DNA from: Lelliottia nimipressuralis | GTDB lineage: Bacteria > Pseudomonadota > Gammaproteobacteria > Enterobacterales > Enterobacteriaceae | DNA length: 64,000 nt | Assembly: GCF_004402045.1 (NCBI RefSeq) | Contig: NZ_SOMG01000021.1 | Coordinates: 124,001-188,000 of the forward strand | Reading direction: 5' to 3' | Translations under genes and position numbers: made by a program | In this document: positions 34,735 through 44,638 of the stretch, one piece after another | Numbering within the stretch: position 1 is the first letter of the stretch | Layout: every line of letters starts with the position of its first letter | The notes under the pieces: generated by a model | What the model saw: only the letters and a program-made list of their open reading frames with translations | Told to the model about the DNA's origin: nothing | Database searches by the model: none

Positions 34735-36495
34735 ATGACTCAAACGTTTATCCCCGGCAAAGACGCCGCTCTGGAAGATTCCATCGCTCGCTTCCAGCAG
34801 AAACTGACCGACCTGGGTTTTAACATCGAAGAAGCCTCCTGGCTCAATCCGGTGCCTCATGTCTGGTCCGTGCATATTCGCGATAAAGACTGTGCCCTGT
34901 GCTTTACCAACGGTAAAGGCGCGACAAAAAAAGCGGCACTGGCCTCTGCGCTGGGTGAGTACTTTGAGCGTCTGTCCACCAACTATTTCTTCGCTGACTT
35001 CTGGCTGGGTGAGACCATCGCTAACGGCCCGTTCGTTCACTATCCAAATGAAAAATGGTTCCCGCTGACCGAAGACGACGAACTGCCGGAAGGTATTCTC
35101 GACACTCGCCTGCGTGCCTTCTACGATCCCGACAACGAACTGACGGCCAGCATGCTGATCGATCTGCAGTCCGGTAACGAAGATCGCGGTATTTGCGCCC
35201 TGCCGTTTACCCGTCAGTCTGATGAGCAGACCGTCTATATTCCGATGAACATCGTAGGCAACCTGTATGTGTCCAACGGCATGTCCGCCGGTAACACCCG
35301 CAATGAAGCCCGCGTGCAGGGTCTGTCTGAAGTCTTCGAACGCCACATTAAAAACCGCATTATTGCCGAATCCATCAGCCTGCCTGAAATTCCGGCAGAC
35401 GTGCTGGCGCGCTACCCGGGCGTAGTGGAGTCCATCGCCAAACTGGAAGCAGAAGGTTTCCCAATCTTTGCCTACGACGGCTCGCTGGGCGGTAAGTACC
35501 CGGTTATCTGCGTTGTACTGTTTAACCCGGCCAACGGCACCTGTTTCGCCTCCTTCGGCGCGCACCCGGACTTCGGCGTGGCGCTGGAGCGTACCGTTAC
35601 CGAGCTGCTGCAGGGCCGTAGCCTGAAAGATCTCGACGTGTTCACCCCGCCAACGTTTGACGATGAAGAAGTTGCCGAGCATACCAACCTCGAAACCCAC
35701 TTCATTGACTCCAGCGGTTTGATCTCCTGGGATATGTTCAAACAGGACGCCGACTATCCGTTCGTGGACTGGAGCTTTGCCGGTACCACGGAAGAAGAAT
35801 TCGCTACGCTGATGGCTATTTTCAAAGCCGAAGACCAGGACGTCTATATCGCCGACTACGAGCACCTTGGCGTCTACGCGTGCCGCATTATTGTTCCTGG
35901 CATGTCCGACATCTACCCGGCTGAAGATCTGTGGCTGGCGAATAACAGCATGGGCGCGCATCTGCGTGAAACGCTGCTGGCTCTCCCAGGCAGTGAATGG
36001 GAGAAAGAAGATTATCTGAACCTGGTCGCCCAGCTGGACGAGGAAGGCCACGATGACTTCACACGCGTACGTGAACTGCTGGGTCTGGCGACCGGTAAAG
36101 ACAACGGCTGGTATACCCTGCGTATCGGTGAGCTGAAAGCGATGCTGGCTCTGGCGGGTGGCGACCTGGATCAGGCCCTGGCCTGGACCGAGTGGACCAT
36201 GGAGTTCAATCAGTCAGTTTTCTCTGCCGAGCGCACCAATTATTACCGCTGCCTGCAAACGCTGTTGCTGCTGGCACAGGAAGACGATCGCGAGCCGCTG
36301 CAATATCTGAATGCTTTCGTACGTATGTACGGTGCAGAGGCCGTGGAAGCAGCCAGCGCGGCCCTGAGTGGCGAAGAGCCATTCTATGGTCTGCAGGCTG
36401 TTGATAGCGATCTGAAAGCCTTCCCTGCCCATCAGTCACTGTTGAAGGCCTACGAAAAGCTGCAGAAAGCGAAAACCGCTTACTGGTCAAAATAA
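34735..36495 (+). CDS. ycaO: YcaO, ribosomal S12 methylthiolation factor
   Basis: The founding member of the YcaO ATP-dependent superfamily. In E. coli it assists RimO in beta-methylthiolation of Asp88 of ribosomal protein S12. It has 586 residues, equal to E. coli. The YcaO catalytic domain covers about residues 40-400, with conserved stretches such as GKGATKKAALASALGEYFER and SAGNTRNEARVQGLSEVFER, followed by a helical TPR-like C-terminal third. The start MTQTFIPGKDAALED is the family start. There is no precursor peptide or cyclodehydratase partner nearby, so it is not a natural-product cluster. It is divergent from ycaP. Confidence 0.95.
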   Translation: MTQTFIPGKDAALEDSIARFQQKLTDLGFNIEEASWLNPVPHVWSVHIRDKDCALCFTNGKGATKKAALASALGEYFERLSTNYFFADFWLGETIANGPFVHYPNEKWFPLTEDDELPEGILDTRLRAFYDPDNELTASMLIDLQSGNEDRGICALPFTRQSDEQTVYIPMNIVGNLYVSNGMSAGNTRNEARVQGLSEVFERHIKNRIIAESISLPEIPADVLARYPGVVESIAKLEAEGFPIFAYDGSLGGKYPVICVVLFNPANGTCFASFGAHPDFGVALERTVTELLQGRSLKDLDVFTPPTFDDEEVAEHTNLETHFIDSSGLISWDMFKQDADYPFVDWSFAGTTEEEFATLMAIFKAEDQDVYIADYEHLGVYACRIIVPGMSDIYPAEDLWLANNSMGAHLRETLLALPGSEWEKEDYLNLVAQLDEEGHDDFTRVRELLGLATGKDNGWYTLRIGELKAMLALAGGDLDQALAWTEWTMEFNQSVFSAERTNYYRCLQTLLLLAQEDDREPLQYLNAFVRMYGAEAVEAASAALSGEEPFYGLQAVDSDLKAFPAHQSLLKAYEKLQKAKTAYWSK

Positions 36496-36546
36496 GCGCA
36501 CATAACATTACCAGCAGTAGGCGTATTCAATCGTCTGGGCTATATT

Positions 36547-36575
36547 ACGGGGCAATTTCATTGCCCCGTTTTTTA
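36547..36575 (+). terminator. ycaO terminator
   Basis: ACGGGGCAA, loop TTTCA, TTGCCCCGT, followed by TTTTTT. Confidence 0.92.
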
Positions 36576-36901
36576 TTTTCTTCGGCAATGACTGTTGATT
36601 GTAATAATAAAGTTAAACATGGGTAAATATAATAATATTTACCTGAGCTTTACTGTTACTATTTATGGTAAATACTCCATATTAATTAACTGTTTCAGAG
36701 GTGGCTGAACGAAAAAATTCAACTCTTTTCATAACTTTTAAAATTTATTTTTATACGGATAATCAAATACTTACTCCGCATTTGTTGTAAAACCATACAT
36801 ACTGCGGGCCTATAAGCCAGGCGAGATATGATCTATATCAATTTCTCTTCTATAATGCTTTGTTAGTATCTCGTCGCCGACTTAATAAAGAGAGAGTTAG
36901 T
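36576..36901 (+). promoter_or_regulatory. focA-pflB upstream control region
   Basis: A strongly AT-rich gene-free region. It contains a near-consensus FNR site, ATGAT-CTAT-ATCAA at 36828-36841; a perfect -10 TATAAT at 36851-36856 and a second TAGTAT at 36864-36869; and an ArcA-type core AGTTAATTAA on the minus strand (36682-36691). It also holds a perfect inverted repeat, GGTAAATAT, four bases, ATATTTACC (36622-36643), with a further GGTAAATA at 36667. FNR centred about 41 bases before a start near 36876 fits class II activation. In E. coli, FNR, ArcA, IHF and NarL control this promoter. Confidence 0.7.
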
Positions 36902-37759
36902 GTGAAAGCTGACAACCCTTTTGATCTTTTACTCCCCGCTGCGATGGCCAAAGTTGCCGAAGAAGCGGGTGTCTATAAAGCAACGAAACACCCGATGAAG
37001 ACGTTCTATCTGGCGATCACGGCTGGTGTGTTCATCTCTATCGCTTTCGTCTTCTACATCACCGCCACTACCGGTACTGCTGGTATGTCTTTCGGCATGG
37101 CCAAACTGATTGGCGGCATATGCTTCTCACTGGGTCTGATTCTTTGCGTTATCTGCGGTGCCGACCTCTTCACCTCAACGGTGTTGATTGTCGTGGCAAA
37201 GGCCAGCGGAAGAATCACCTGGGGTCAGCTGGCACGTAACTGGCTTAACGTCTACGTGGGTAACCTGGTTGGCTGTCTGCTCTTTGTTTTGTTGATGTGG
37301 CTTTCTGGCGAGTACATGACCGCCAACGGTGGCTGGGGGCTTAACGTCCTGCAAACCGCCGACCACAAAATGCACCACACATTTATCGAAGCCGTTGCTC
37401 TCGGCATCCTCGCTAACCTCATGGTCTGCCTGGCTGTATGGATGAGCTACTCCGGTCGTAGCCTGATGGACAAAGCCTTAATTATGGTTCTGCCGGTTGC
37501 GATGTTTGTTGCCAGCGGCTTTGAGCACAGTATCGCGAATATGTTCATGATCCCAATGGGCATTGTCATCCGCGACTTTGCGAGCCCGGAGTTCTGGACC
37601 GCAGTTGGTTCATCCCCGGAAAGTTTCTCTCACCTGACTATTATGAATTTCATTACTGATAACCTGATCCCTGTCACTATCGGGAACATTATCGGTGGGG
37701 GTCTGTTAGTTGGGTTGACATACTGGGTCATTTACCTGCGTGGCGACGATCATCATTGA
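36902..37759 (+). CDS. focA: Formate channel FocA
   Basis: A pentameric inner-membrane formate/nitrite-family channel that moves formate out of and back into the cell during fermentation. It has 285 residues, equal to E. coli. Six membrane helices with repeat symmetry are present, and the pore histidine lies in ASGFEHSIANMF. The start is GTG at 36902, preceded by AAGAGAGAG; the ATG at 36860 would lengthen the protein by 14 residues and falls in the promoter. pflB follows after 51 bases. Confidence 0.96.
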   Translation: MKADNPFDLLLPAAMAKVAEEAGVYKATKHPMKTFYLAITAGVFISIAFVFYITATTGTAGMSFGMAKLIGGICFSLGLILCVICGADLFTSTVLIVVAKASGRITWGQLARNWLNVYVGNLVGCLLFVLLMWLSGEYMTANGGWGLNVLQTADHKMHHTFIEAVALGILANLMVCLAVWMSYSGRSLMDKALIMVLPVAMFVASGFEHSIANMFMIPMGIVIRDFASPEFWTAVGSSPESFSHLTIMNFITDNLIPVTIGNIIGGGLLVGLTYWVIYLRGDDHH

Positions 37760-37810
37760 TGGTTTTCTCAGGCAGTAAATAAAAAATCCACTTAAGAAGG
37801 TAGGTGTTAC

Positions 37811-40093
37811 ATGTCCGAGCTTAATGAAAAGTTAGCCACAGCCTGGGAAGGTTTTGCGAAAGGTGACTGGCAGAATGAAGTAAACGTACGTGACTTCATT
37901 CAGAAAAACTATACCCCGTATGAAGGTGACGAATCCTTCCTGGCTGGCGCAACTGATGCGACCACCAAGCTGTGGGACAGCGTAATGGAAGGCGTTAAAC
38001 TGGAAAACCGCACTCACGCGCCAGTTGATTTTGACACCTCCGTTGCTTCCACCATCACTTCTCACGATGCTGGCTACATCAACAAAGCCCTTGAGAAAAT
38101 CGTTGGTCTGCAGACTGAAGCACCACTGAAACGCGCAATTATTCCGTTCGGTGGTATCAAAATGGTTGAAGGTTCCTGCAAAGCGTATAACCGCGAGCTG
38201 GACCCAATGCTGAAAAAAATCTTCACCGAATACCGCAAAACCCACAACCAGGGTGTATTTGATGTTTACACCAAAGACATTCTGAACTGCCGTAAATCTG
38301 GTGTTCTGACTGGTCTGCCAGATGCATATGGCCGTGGCCGTATCATTGGTGACTACCGTCGTGTTGCACTGTACGGTATCGACTTCCTGCTGAAAGACAA
38401 ATACGCCCAATTCGTTTCCCTGCAGTCTGACCTGGAAAACGGCGTAAACCTGGAAGCGACTATCCGTCTGCGTGAAGAAATCGCCGAACAGCACCGCGCG
38501 CTGGGTCAGATCAAAGAGATGGCTGCGAAGTATGGCTGCGACATCTCTGGTCCTGCTACCAACGCTCAGGAAGCTATCCAGTGGACCTACTTCGGCTACC
38601 TGGCCGCGGTTAAGTCTCAGAACGGCGCAGCAATGTCCTTCGGTCGCGTATCCACCTTCCTGGATGCCTACATCGAACGCGACATCAAAGCAGGCAAAAT
38701 CACCGAGCAAGACGCTCAGGAAATGATTGACCACCTGGTCATGAAACTGCGTATGGTTCGCTTCCTGCGTACTCCTGAATACGATGAGCTGTTCTCCGGT
38801 GACCCAATCTGGGCAACTGAATCAATCGGTGGTATGGGCGTTGATGGCCGTACGCTGGTTACCAAAAACAGCTTCCGCTTCCTGAATACCCTGTACACCA
38901 TGGGGCCTTCTCCGGAGCCAAACATCACCGTTCTGTGGTCTGAAAAACTGCCTCTGAACTTCAAGAAATTCGCCGCTAAAGTGTCTATCGACACCTCTTC
39001 TCTGCAGTACGAGAACGATGACCTGATGCGTCCGGACTTCAACAACGATGACTACGCTATCGCTTGCTGCGTAAGCCCAATGGTCGTTGGTAAACAAATG
39101 CAGTTCTTCGGTGCGCGTGCAAACCTGGCGAAAACCATGCTGTATGCAATCAACGGCGGCGTTGATGAAAAACTGAAAATGCAGGTTGGTCCTAAGTCTG
39201 AACCAATCAAAGGCGACGTTCTGAAGTTCGACGAAGTGATGGAGCGTATGGATCACTTCATGGACTGGCTGGCTAAACAGTACGTCACTGCACTGAACGT
39301 TATCCACTACATGCACGACAAGTACAGCTACGAGGCCTCTCTGATGGCGCTGCACGACCGTGACGTCGTTCGCACCATGGCGTGTGGTATCGCAGGTCTG
39401 TCCGTTGCTGCTGACTCCCTGTCTGCTATCAAATATGCGAAAGTTAAACCAGTTCGTGACGAAGACGGCCTGGCTGTAGACTTCGAAATCGAAGGCGAAT
39501 ACCCGCAGTTTGGTAACAACGATTCTCGCGTTGATGACATGGCGGTTGACCTGGTAGAACGTTTCATGAAGAAAATTCAGAAACTGACTACTTACCGTAA
39601 CGCTATCCCGACTCAGTCTGTTCTGACCATCACCTCTAACGTAGTGTATGGTAAGAAAACCGGTAACACTCCAGACGGTCGTCGTGCTGGCGCGCCATTC
39701 GGCCCAGGTGCTAACCCAATGCACGGTCGTGACCAGAAAGGTGCTGTAGCCTCTCTGACTTCCGTTGCTAAACTGCCGTTTGCTTACGCGAAAGATGGTA
39801 TCTCTTACACCTTCTCTATCGTGCCAAATGCGCTGGGTAAAGACGACGAAGTGCGTAAAACTAACCTCGCGGGTCTGATGGATGGTTACTTCCACCACGA
39901 AGCGTCCATCGAAGGTGGTCAGCACCTGAACGTGAACGTGATGAACCGTGAAATGCTGCTCGACGCGATGGAACATCCTGAGAAATATCCTCAGCTGACC
40001 ATCCGCGTATCTGGCTACGCAGTACGTTTTAACTCCCTGACTAAAGAACAGCAGCAGGACGTTATCACCCGTACTTTCACTCAGTCCATTTAA
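37811..40093 (+). CDS. pflB: Pyruvate formate-lyase
   Basis: A glycyl-radical enzyme splitting pyruvate and CoA into acetyl-CoA and formate under anaerobic conditions. It has 760 residues, equal to E. coli. The catalytic pair is Cys419-Cys420 in IACCVSPM, and the radical is at Gly735 in RVSGYAVRF. It sits behind focA with a strong ribosome site (AAGAAGGTAGG). In E. coli extra promoters within focA raise its output. Codon use looks strongly biased, as expected for a very abundant protein. Confidence 0.99.
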   Translation: MSELNEKLATAWEGFAKGDWQNEVNVRDFIQKNYTPYEGDESFLAGATDATTKLWDSVMEGVKLENRTHAPVDFDTSVASTITSHDAGYINKALEKIVGLQTEAPLKRAIIPFGGIKMVEGSCKAYNRELDPMLKKIFTEYRKTHNQGVFDVYTKDILNCRKSGVLTGLPDAYGRGRIIGDYRRVALYGIDFLLKDKYAQFVSLQSDLENGVNLEATIRLREEIAEQHRALGQIKEMAAKYGCDISGPATNAQEAIQWTYFGYLAAVKSQNGAAMSFGRVSTFLDAYIERDIKAGKITEQDAQEMIDHLVMKLRMVRFLRTPEYDELFSGDPIWATESIGGMGVDGRTLVTKNSFRFLNTLYTMGPSPEPNITVLWSEKLPLNFKKFAAKVSIDTSSLQYENDDLMRPDFNNDDYAIACCVSPMVVGKQMQFFGARANLAKTMLYAINGGVDEKLKMQVGPKSEPIKGDVLKFDEVMERMDHFMDWLAKQYVTALNVIHYMHDKYSYEASLMALHDRDVVRTMACGIAGLSVAADSLSAIKYAKVKPVRDEDGLAVDFEIEGEYPQFGNNDSRVDDMAVDLVERFMKKIQKLTTYRNAIPTQSVLTITSNVVYGKKTGNTPDGRRAGAPFGPGANPMHGRDQKGAVASLTSVAKLPFAYAKDGISYTFSIVPNALGKDDEVRKTNLAGLMDGYFHHEASIEGGQHLNVNVMNREMLLDAMEHPEKYPQLTIRVSGYAVRFNSLTKEQQQDVITRTFTQSI

Positions 40094-40132
40094 CTGGAAT
40101 TGACTGAAATCACGCGTTAAAAAGCGTACAAT

Positions 40133-40160
40133 AAAGGCTCCACGTCAGTGGGGCCTTTTT
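40133..40160 (+). terminator. pflB terminator
   Basis: AAAGGCTCCAC, loop GTCA, GTGGGGCCTTT, then TT, with one T-G pair in the stem. It lies 39 bases after the stop. Confidence 0.85.
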
Positions 40161-40297
40161 AGCACCCTCTCCACCTCAGTCTCTTTTGTCCGCTATCTAT
40201 ACTCAATGGATATCAGCCAAAACAGACTTCAACACAGCCGGTTTTGAGCTGTGCATACTCAGGCCCCGGACGGGCCGATGCTGGAGATATCACCGCA

Positions 40298-41038
40298 ATG
40301 TCAACTATTGGTCGCATTCACTCCTTTGAATCCTGTGGCACCGTCGATGGCCCGGGTATCCGCTTTATTACCTTTTTCCAGGGCTGCCTGATGCGCTGCC
40401 TGTACTGCCATAACCGTGACACCTGGGATACGCATGGCGGGAAAGAAGTGACCGTTGAAGAATTGATGAAAGAGGTGGTGACCTATCGCCACTTTATGAA
40501 CGCGTCCGGCGGCGGTGTAACCGCATCCGGCGGCGAGGCTATTCTTCAGGCCGAGTTTGTTCGCGACTGGTTCCGCGCCTGCCGCAAAGAAGGTATTCAT
40601 ACCTGCCTGGATACTAATGGCTTTGTGCGCCGCTACGACCCGGTTATTGACGAATTGCTCGAAGTAACCGATCTGGTCATGCTCGATCTCAAGCAAATGA
40701 ACGATGAGATCCACCAGAACCTGGTTGGCGTCTCTAACCACCGCACGCTGGAATTCGCCAAATACATTGCCGATAAAGGCATCAAAACCTGGATCCGCTA
40801 TGTGGTGGTTCCTGGCTGGTCAGATGACGACGACTCCGCACACCGTCTGGGAGAATTTACCCGCGACATGGGCAACGTCGAGAAAATCGAACTTCTGCCC
40901 TATCACGAGCTGGGTAAACATAAATGGGTAGCAATGGGCGAAGAGTACAAACTCGATGGCGTGAAGCCGCCGAAGAAAGAGACGATGGAACGCGTCAAAG
41001 GTATTCTTGAACAGTACGGCCACAAGGTGATGTATTAA
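40298..41038 (+). CDS. pflA: Pyruvate formate-lyase 1 activating enzyme
   Basis: A radical-SAM enzyme that creates the glycyl radical on PflB. It has 246 residues, equal to E. coli. The cluster-binding CxxxCxxC is Cys30, Cys34 and Cys37 in [11 protein letters not shown]. The glycine-rich SAM segment is SGGEA (about residue 77). The start [11 protein letters not shown] is the family start. It is separated from pflB by a terminator, so it has its own promoter in the 138 bases upstream. Confidence 0.98.
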   Translation: MSTIGRIHSFESCGTVDGPGIRFITFFQGCLMRCLYCHNRDTWDTHGGKEVTVEELMKEVVTYRHFMNASGGGVTASGGEAILQAEFVRDWFRACRKEGIHTCLDTNGFVRRYDPVIDELLEVTDLVMLDLKQMNDEIHQNLVGVSNHRTLEFAKYIADKGIKTWIRYVVVPGWSDDDDSAHRLGEFTRDMGNVEKIELLPYHELGKHKWVAMGEEYKLDGVKPPKKETMERVKGILEQYGHKVMY

Positions 41039-41040
41039 AG

Positions 41041-41070
41041 AAAGGCCCGGTGAAAACCGGGCCTTTTTAT
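41041..41070. terminator. Terminator between pflA and the convergent CigR-like gene
   Basis: AAAGGCCCGGT, loop GAAA, ACCGGGCCTTT followed by TT, an 11-bp stem directly after the pflA stop. The opposite side reads CTTTCTTTAAT, so it may also serve the minus-strand gene. Confidence 0.87.
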
Positions 41071-41073
41071 ATT

Positions 41074-41598
41074 CTATTTAAAGACGCCGTTAATAACGGT
41101 AGTCACAATTGCAGTACTCAGCGCAATTAAGACCAGATCGTCACCCACTACCCGCCATTCATAGCCAGGATAGGAAGGAAGCTGGCCCAACATAGAAGCC
41201 GGCACGGTTTTCTTCGCAATGCCCGGAGGCAGCGGTTTACCGCGTGCGAGGTTTTTCGCAATGCCAGGAGGCAGTGATTCATACCCCGTTAACCCATAGT
41301 TCAGTGCCAGATGACGTGCGTGATCGAAGCTCACGCGAGCATTAACATCATCACTGACGCTTTTATTCGATTTACCCGGATTGTCTTGTCCATTATTTTG
41401 TTTATTGCCATGGGTACCGGAATTTCCGTTACCATGATTCCCGGAATTGCCATGATTGCCGCCATTACCTTGCCCGCCACTGTTACCGTGACCACCTCCG
41501 CCATTCCCGTTTCCAGGGTTAGCCATGACCGGCGCTGTAGCAAACGTCAAAGACAACACTACTGCCAGTGCGGTAGTGGAAAAACGACGTGTAAACAT
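41074..41598 (-). CDS. CigR-like secreted protein (RcnB family)
   Basis: It has 174 residues. The signal peptide is about 1-26 (hydrophobic, ending APVMA). It is followed by a Gly/Asn/His-rich low-complexity stretch (27-70), then a core with two LPPGIAK copies (109-115 and 123-129) and PGYEWRVVGDDLVLIALS at the C-terminus, ending in a hydrophobic segment. From memory this resembles Salmonella CigR, described as an anti-virulence regulator or type III effector, and the RcnB periplasmic family. No secretion system is nearby. The ATG at 41598 follows AAGGCAG. It stands where E. coli K-12 has ycaK, ycaN and ycaM. The function in this organism is unknown. Confidence 0.85.
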   Translation of the reverse strand: MFTRRFSTTALAVVLSLTFATAPVMANPGNGNGGGGHGNSGGQGNGGNHGNSGNHGNGNSGTHGNKQNNGQDNPGKSNKSVSDDVNARVSFDHARHLALNYGLTGYESLPPGIAKNLARGKPLPPGIAKKTVPASMLGQLPSYPGYEWRVVGDDLVLIALSTAIVTTVINGVFK

Positions 41599-41687
41599 GA
41601 TTGCTGCCTTTAAGTGATAGACTCACCTGAATTATCGCCTGGCGCAATAAACAAACAATGCGTAAAACTCTTATATGTGATGGGGAC

Positions 41688-41716
41688 AAAAAAGCCAGTC
41701 GATGACTGGCTTTTAA
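41688..41716. terminator. Terminator after ycaD
   Basis: AAAAGCCAGTC, loop GAT, GACTGGCTTTT. On the minus strand it is followed by six T, so it suits the end of ycaD. Confidence 0.8.
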
Positions 41717-41720
41717 TTGA

Positions 41721-42869
41721 TCAGGCATGTGCCACAGGCGTTGGGTGTTCGCCCGCTTTGCGCAGCAGCATCAGGAGATAAATAAAGGAGACGCTGGCGA
41801 TCATGATAAATAATAAATTATCAGAATAATTCTGCATCAGCATCGCGGTAAACGTCGGCCCTAATAAACTGCCGATGGTATAGCTCAGTAGCAGCGCCTG
41901 GTTCATTGCCACCAGCTGGTGATGTTCAACTTTCTCACAGGCCCAGGCCATCGCGACCGGATAGAGCGTAAAACCGGCAGCCCCCAGAATAAACAGCGCA
42001 GGTGCCATCGCGGCGTTGCTGAGCATGGCGAGGCATCCCATGATCACCACGAAGACCTGAACGCGCAGCACCAGCAGGCGACCGAAGCGATCGGCAAGAC
42101 GGCCAATCGGCCACTGTCCGACAATACCCGCGCTGACCATGACCGCCATCCAAAAGCCTATACCGGAATCGCTGACGCCCTGATGATTCAGATAGAGCGG
42201 CATCAGGCCATAGAGCGAGCCCAGTACAATCCCGGAGATAATGCAGCCGTTAACGCCCAGACGCGCCTGACGAAGTCTCAGCATCGGCCAAATGTGGCTC
42301 GCTTCCTGATGTTCGCTGTTCTGGTTAACAATACGTGTAAAGAGCAGAGGCAGGATAGCGGCCAGCACCATGCCCGTTACCCACGGCAGAACGCTCATCA
42401 GGTCGGTTGGCAGCTTGCTGACCATCAGTTGTCCCAGCACGGTACCCACATAGTAAACCATCATATAGGCCGCCAGCAGACGTCCGCGGTTACGCGACGT
42501 GCCGCTGCACATCAGCGCACTTTCAACGACCACCCAAATCATCGCGCAGCCTACGCCAGCGATAAAGCGCCATACCATCCAACTCCAGAAGCCGACCATC
42601 AGGCCGAGTCCCGCGCAACCGGCGGCGAAAATCAGCGAGGCCAGATAATAGCTGCGATTAAAGCCAAAGCGCTTAATCAGGCTTCCGGTCAATAGCGTGC
42701 CCAGCAGGTTCCCGGTAAAAAAGGACGAGCTGACCATACCCACCTGCCAGGTTGGTAAGTTTTCATGGGCGAGCCACAGCGGGACGAGTGTATTTAACAC
42801 TGCGATCGCCAGGGTCAACAGCAGCAGGCCACAGAGCAGCAGAAGCACTGGCCGGGTATAGGTGGTCAT
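41721..42869 (-). CDS. ycaD: MFS transporter YcaD
   Basis: A major facilitator family inner-membrane protein of unknown substrate. It has 382 residues, equal to E. coli YcaD. About twelve transmembrane helices are present, with family segments such as [16 protein letters not shown] and [19 protein letters not shown], the latter matching the conserved loop between helices 8 and 9. It lies between the CigR-like gene and dmsC. E. coli has ycaC between ycaD and dmsC; here that gene is missing. Confidence 0.93.
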   Translation of the reverse strand: MTTYTRPVLLLLCGLLLLTLAIAVLNTLVPLWLAHENLPTWQVGMVSSSFFTGNLLGTLLTGSLIKRFGFNRSYYLASLIFAAGCAGLGLMVGFWSWMVWRFIAGVGCAMIWVVVESALMCSGTSRNRGRLLAAYMMVYYVGTVLGQLMVSKLPTDLMSVLPWVTGMVLAAILPLLFTRIVNQNSEHQEASHIWPMLRLRQARLGVNGCIISGIVLGSLYGLMPLYLNHQGVSDSGIGFWMAVMVSAGIVGQWPIGRLADRFGRLLVLRVQVFVVIMGCLAMLSNAAMAPALFILGAAGFTLYPVAMAWACEKVEHHQLVAMNQALLLSYTIGSLLGPTFTAMLMQNYSDNLLFIMIASVSFIYLLMLLRKAGEHPTPVAHA

Positions 42870-43090
42870 GGATTAAAAGCCGTGAGGAAGTTCAGATTTC
42901 GTGCGCATCATGCCACTGGCAAAAACAAAGTCAATCCACTGATTTAGCGGGCTCGCACAATATGTTCCCTGTCGATTCAAAAAACTTATCCTGCTAATGC
43001 CACGCCTGCTATAGATATTAATTATGTATCTGTTTTTATTTATTAATGGCCAAAATTAAAACAAAACGACAGTCGAAAAATTTCATGATC

Positions 43091-43127
43091 GAAAAAAAGA
43101 AAAAGCCGGGCGCTCAGGCCCGGCTTT
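43091..43127 (-). terminator. dmsABC terminator
   Basis: On the minus strand: AAAGCCGGGC, six-base loop, GCCCGGCTTT, followed by TTCTTTTTTTC. It lies about 19 bases past the dmsC stop. Confidence 0.85.
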
Positions 43128-43145
43128 GTATAATCAAATACAACG

Positions 43146-44009
43146 TTAACTGGCGATAGCCATACCCACGGTCATATGTAACCCGTAGAATACCCCACGA
43201 CCAATCAGTTCCCCCGCAAGTACCAGCACGAAGGCCAGTGACAACAGCGGCAGCGCGGGCTGGTAACCTTTAAGCTGAGGGGTAATCCAGAATACCAACG
43301 CCGCGACCAGCAGAACGATACGCCAGGCCATCAGAGAACCGTAATCCGGCACCAGGGCAGAGGCCTGCTGAATCGAACTGTGAATGGTTGCCAGTTCGGC
43401 CCCCTGCATCAGGGCAACAACAGCACTCACCACCAGCGCCAGCAGCGAAACGGCAGGCAGCAAACGCATTGCCCAGCCATCGACACCCGCTACGCGCAGC
43501 AGCAGATAACCCAGCAACGGCCCGCCGATAAACATCGTCAGGAAGAAGCTCATTGGCGTCCAGACACTGTACCAGGTGGGGACAGTATCGATGGTGTTAT
43601 AAACACGCACCATCATCCACACGAACACCACGCCCAGCACCATGGTCACTATCAGCCACAGGCTGCGCAGACCCGCCGGCAACTTCTTCATTGCAGCCAG
43701 CAGCCAGCCCAGCCCACCGACGGCAAAGAAAATTGCCCCGCTGGCAATCTCGTTACTGAGAGACGAGGCGCCTACGCGGTTCAGGGAGTTAAACGCGCGC
43801 ATCGGTGAGCCCAGGTGCAGCGTAGAAGCAATGAAGCCAATCCCCATGAGCACCCACAGGCCAAACATGCTCAGCACCAGACGCTGTTGCTGCTCGGCAT
43901 TCAGATTGCCTTTCAACAACGCCAGTGCGAGCACAATGAAACCGCCCGCCACGCACTGACCAAAGACCGTGAAGATCATCAGCGGCCATTCATGCCATCC
44001 ACTTCCCAT
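43146..44009 (-). CDS. dmsC: DMSO reductase membrane anchor subunit
   Basis: An eight-helix inner-membrane anchor that takes electrons from menaquinol and passes them to DmsB. It has 287 residues, equal to E. coli. The start MGSGWHEWPLMIF is the family start and follows GGAGG; a longer reading 14 codons upstream overlaps dmsB and is unlikely. One base separates it from the dmsB stop. Confidence 0.96.
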   Translation of the reverse strand: MGSGWHEWPLMIFTVFGQCVAGGFIVLALALLKGNLNAEQQQRLVLSMFGLWVLMGIGFIASTLHLGSPMRAFNSLNRVGASSLSNEIASGAIFFAVGGLGWLLAAMKKLPAGLRSLWLIVTMVLGVVFVWMMVRVYNTIDTVPTWYSVWTPMSFFLTMFIGGPLLGYLLLRVAGVDGWAMRLLPAVSLLALVVSAVVALMQGAELATIHSSIQQASALVPDYGSLMAWRIVLLVAALVFWITPQLKGYQPALPLLSLAFVLVLAGELIGRGVFYGLHMTVGMAIAS

Positions 44010-44010
44010 C

Positions 44011-44628
44011 TCACACCTCCTTCGGATTTGCCAGATAGCCGGTGGTATCACCTGTAGGACGGCTGTTGGCGTTAGGTTTAATCACAATACTCGGCTTCGT
44101 GAAGTGCGCAGACGGCAGCGGTGCCACTGCAGCAAGTTGACCGTGTTTTTGACGCAGTTCTTCAATGGGACCGAAGTCCAGCGCGCGTAGTGGACAGGAC
44201 TCGACGCAAATCGGCTTTTTGCCATCCGCTACGCGGGTGTGGCAGCCGTCGCATTTTGTCATATGGCCCTTCGCGGCGTTGTACTGGGGCGCGCCGTACG
44301 GACAGGCCATATGGCAGTAGCGACAGCCGATGCAGACATCTTCATCGACCACCACAAAACCGTCTTCGCGCTTGTGCATCGCTCCGCTCGGGCAGACCTT
44401 CGTGCAGGCAGGATCTTCGCAGTGGTTGCAGGCAATCGACAGATAATACGCAAAGACGTTCTGATGCCAGACGCCGTTATCTTCCTGCCAGTCGCCTCCG
44501 GCGTATTCGTAGATGCGGCGGAAGCTCACGTCCGGGGTCAGGTCTTTGTAATCTTTACAGGCCAGCTCGCAGGTTTTGCACCCGGTGCAACGGCTGGAAT
44601 CAATAAAAAATCCATACTGGGTTGTCAT
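44011..44628 (-). CDS. dmsB: DMSO reductase iron-sulfur subunit
   Basis: An electron-transfer subunit with four [4Fe-4S] clusters, linking DmsC to DmsA. It has 205 residues, equal to E. coli. Sixteen cysteines fall in four groups: Cys14, 17, 20, 24; Cys67, 70, 75, 79; Cys99, 102, 105, 109; and Cys126, 129, 141, 145. There is no signal peptide; it is carried with DmsA. Ten bases separate it from dmsA. Confidence 0.98.
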   Translation of the reverse strand: MTTQYGFFIDSSRCTGCKTCELACKDYKDLTPDVSFRRIYEYAGGDWQEDNGVWHQNVFAYYLSIACNHCEDPACTKVCPSGAMHKREDGFVVVDEDVCIGCRYCHMACPYGAPQYNAAKGHMTKCDGCHTRVADGKKPICVESCPLRALDFGPIEELRQKHGQLAAVAPLPSAHFTKPSIVIKPNANSRPTGDTTGYLANPKEV

Positions 44629-44638
44629 CGGTTACTCC

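Noticed and set aside
34711..36051. A 446-codon open frame opposite ycaO
   Set aside because: Shadow of ycaO; no start signal and no recognisable domain.
38822..39976. A 384-codon open frame on the minus strand opposite pflB
   Set aside because: It is the mirror of a highly codon-biased gene; the product is low in recognisable motifs and rich in residues typical of antisense reading. pflB explains the region fully.
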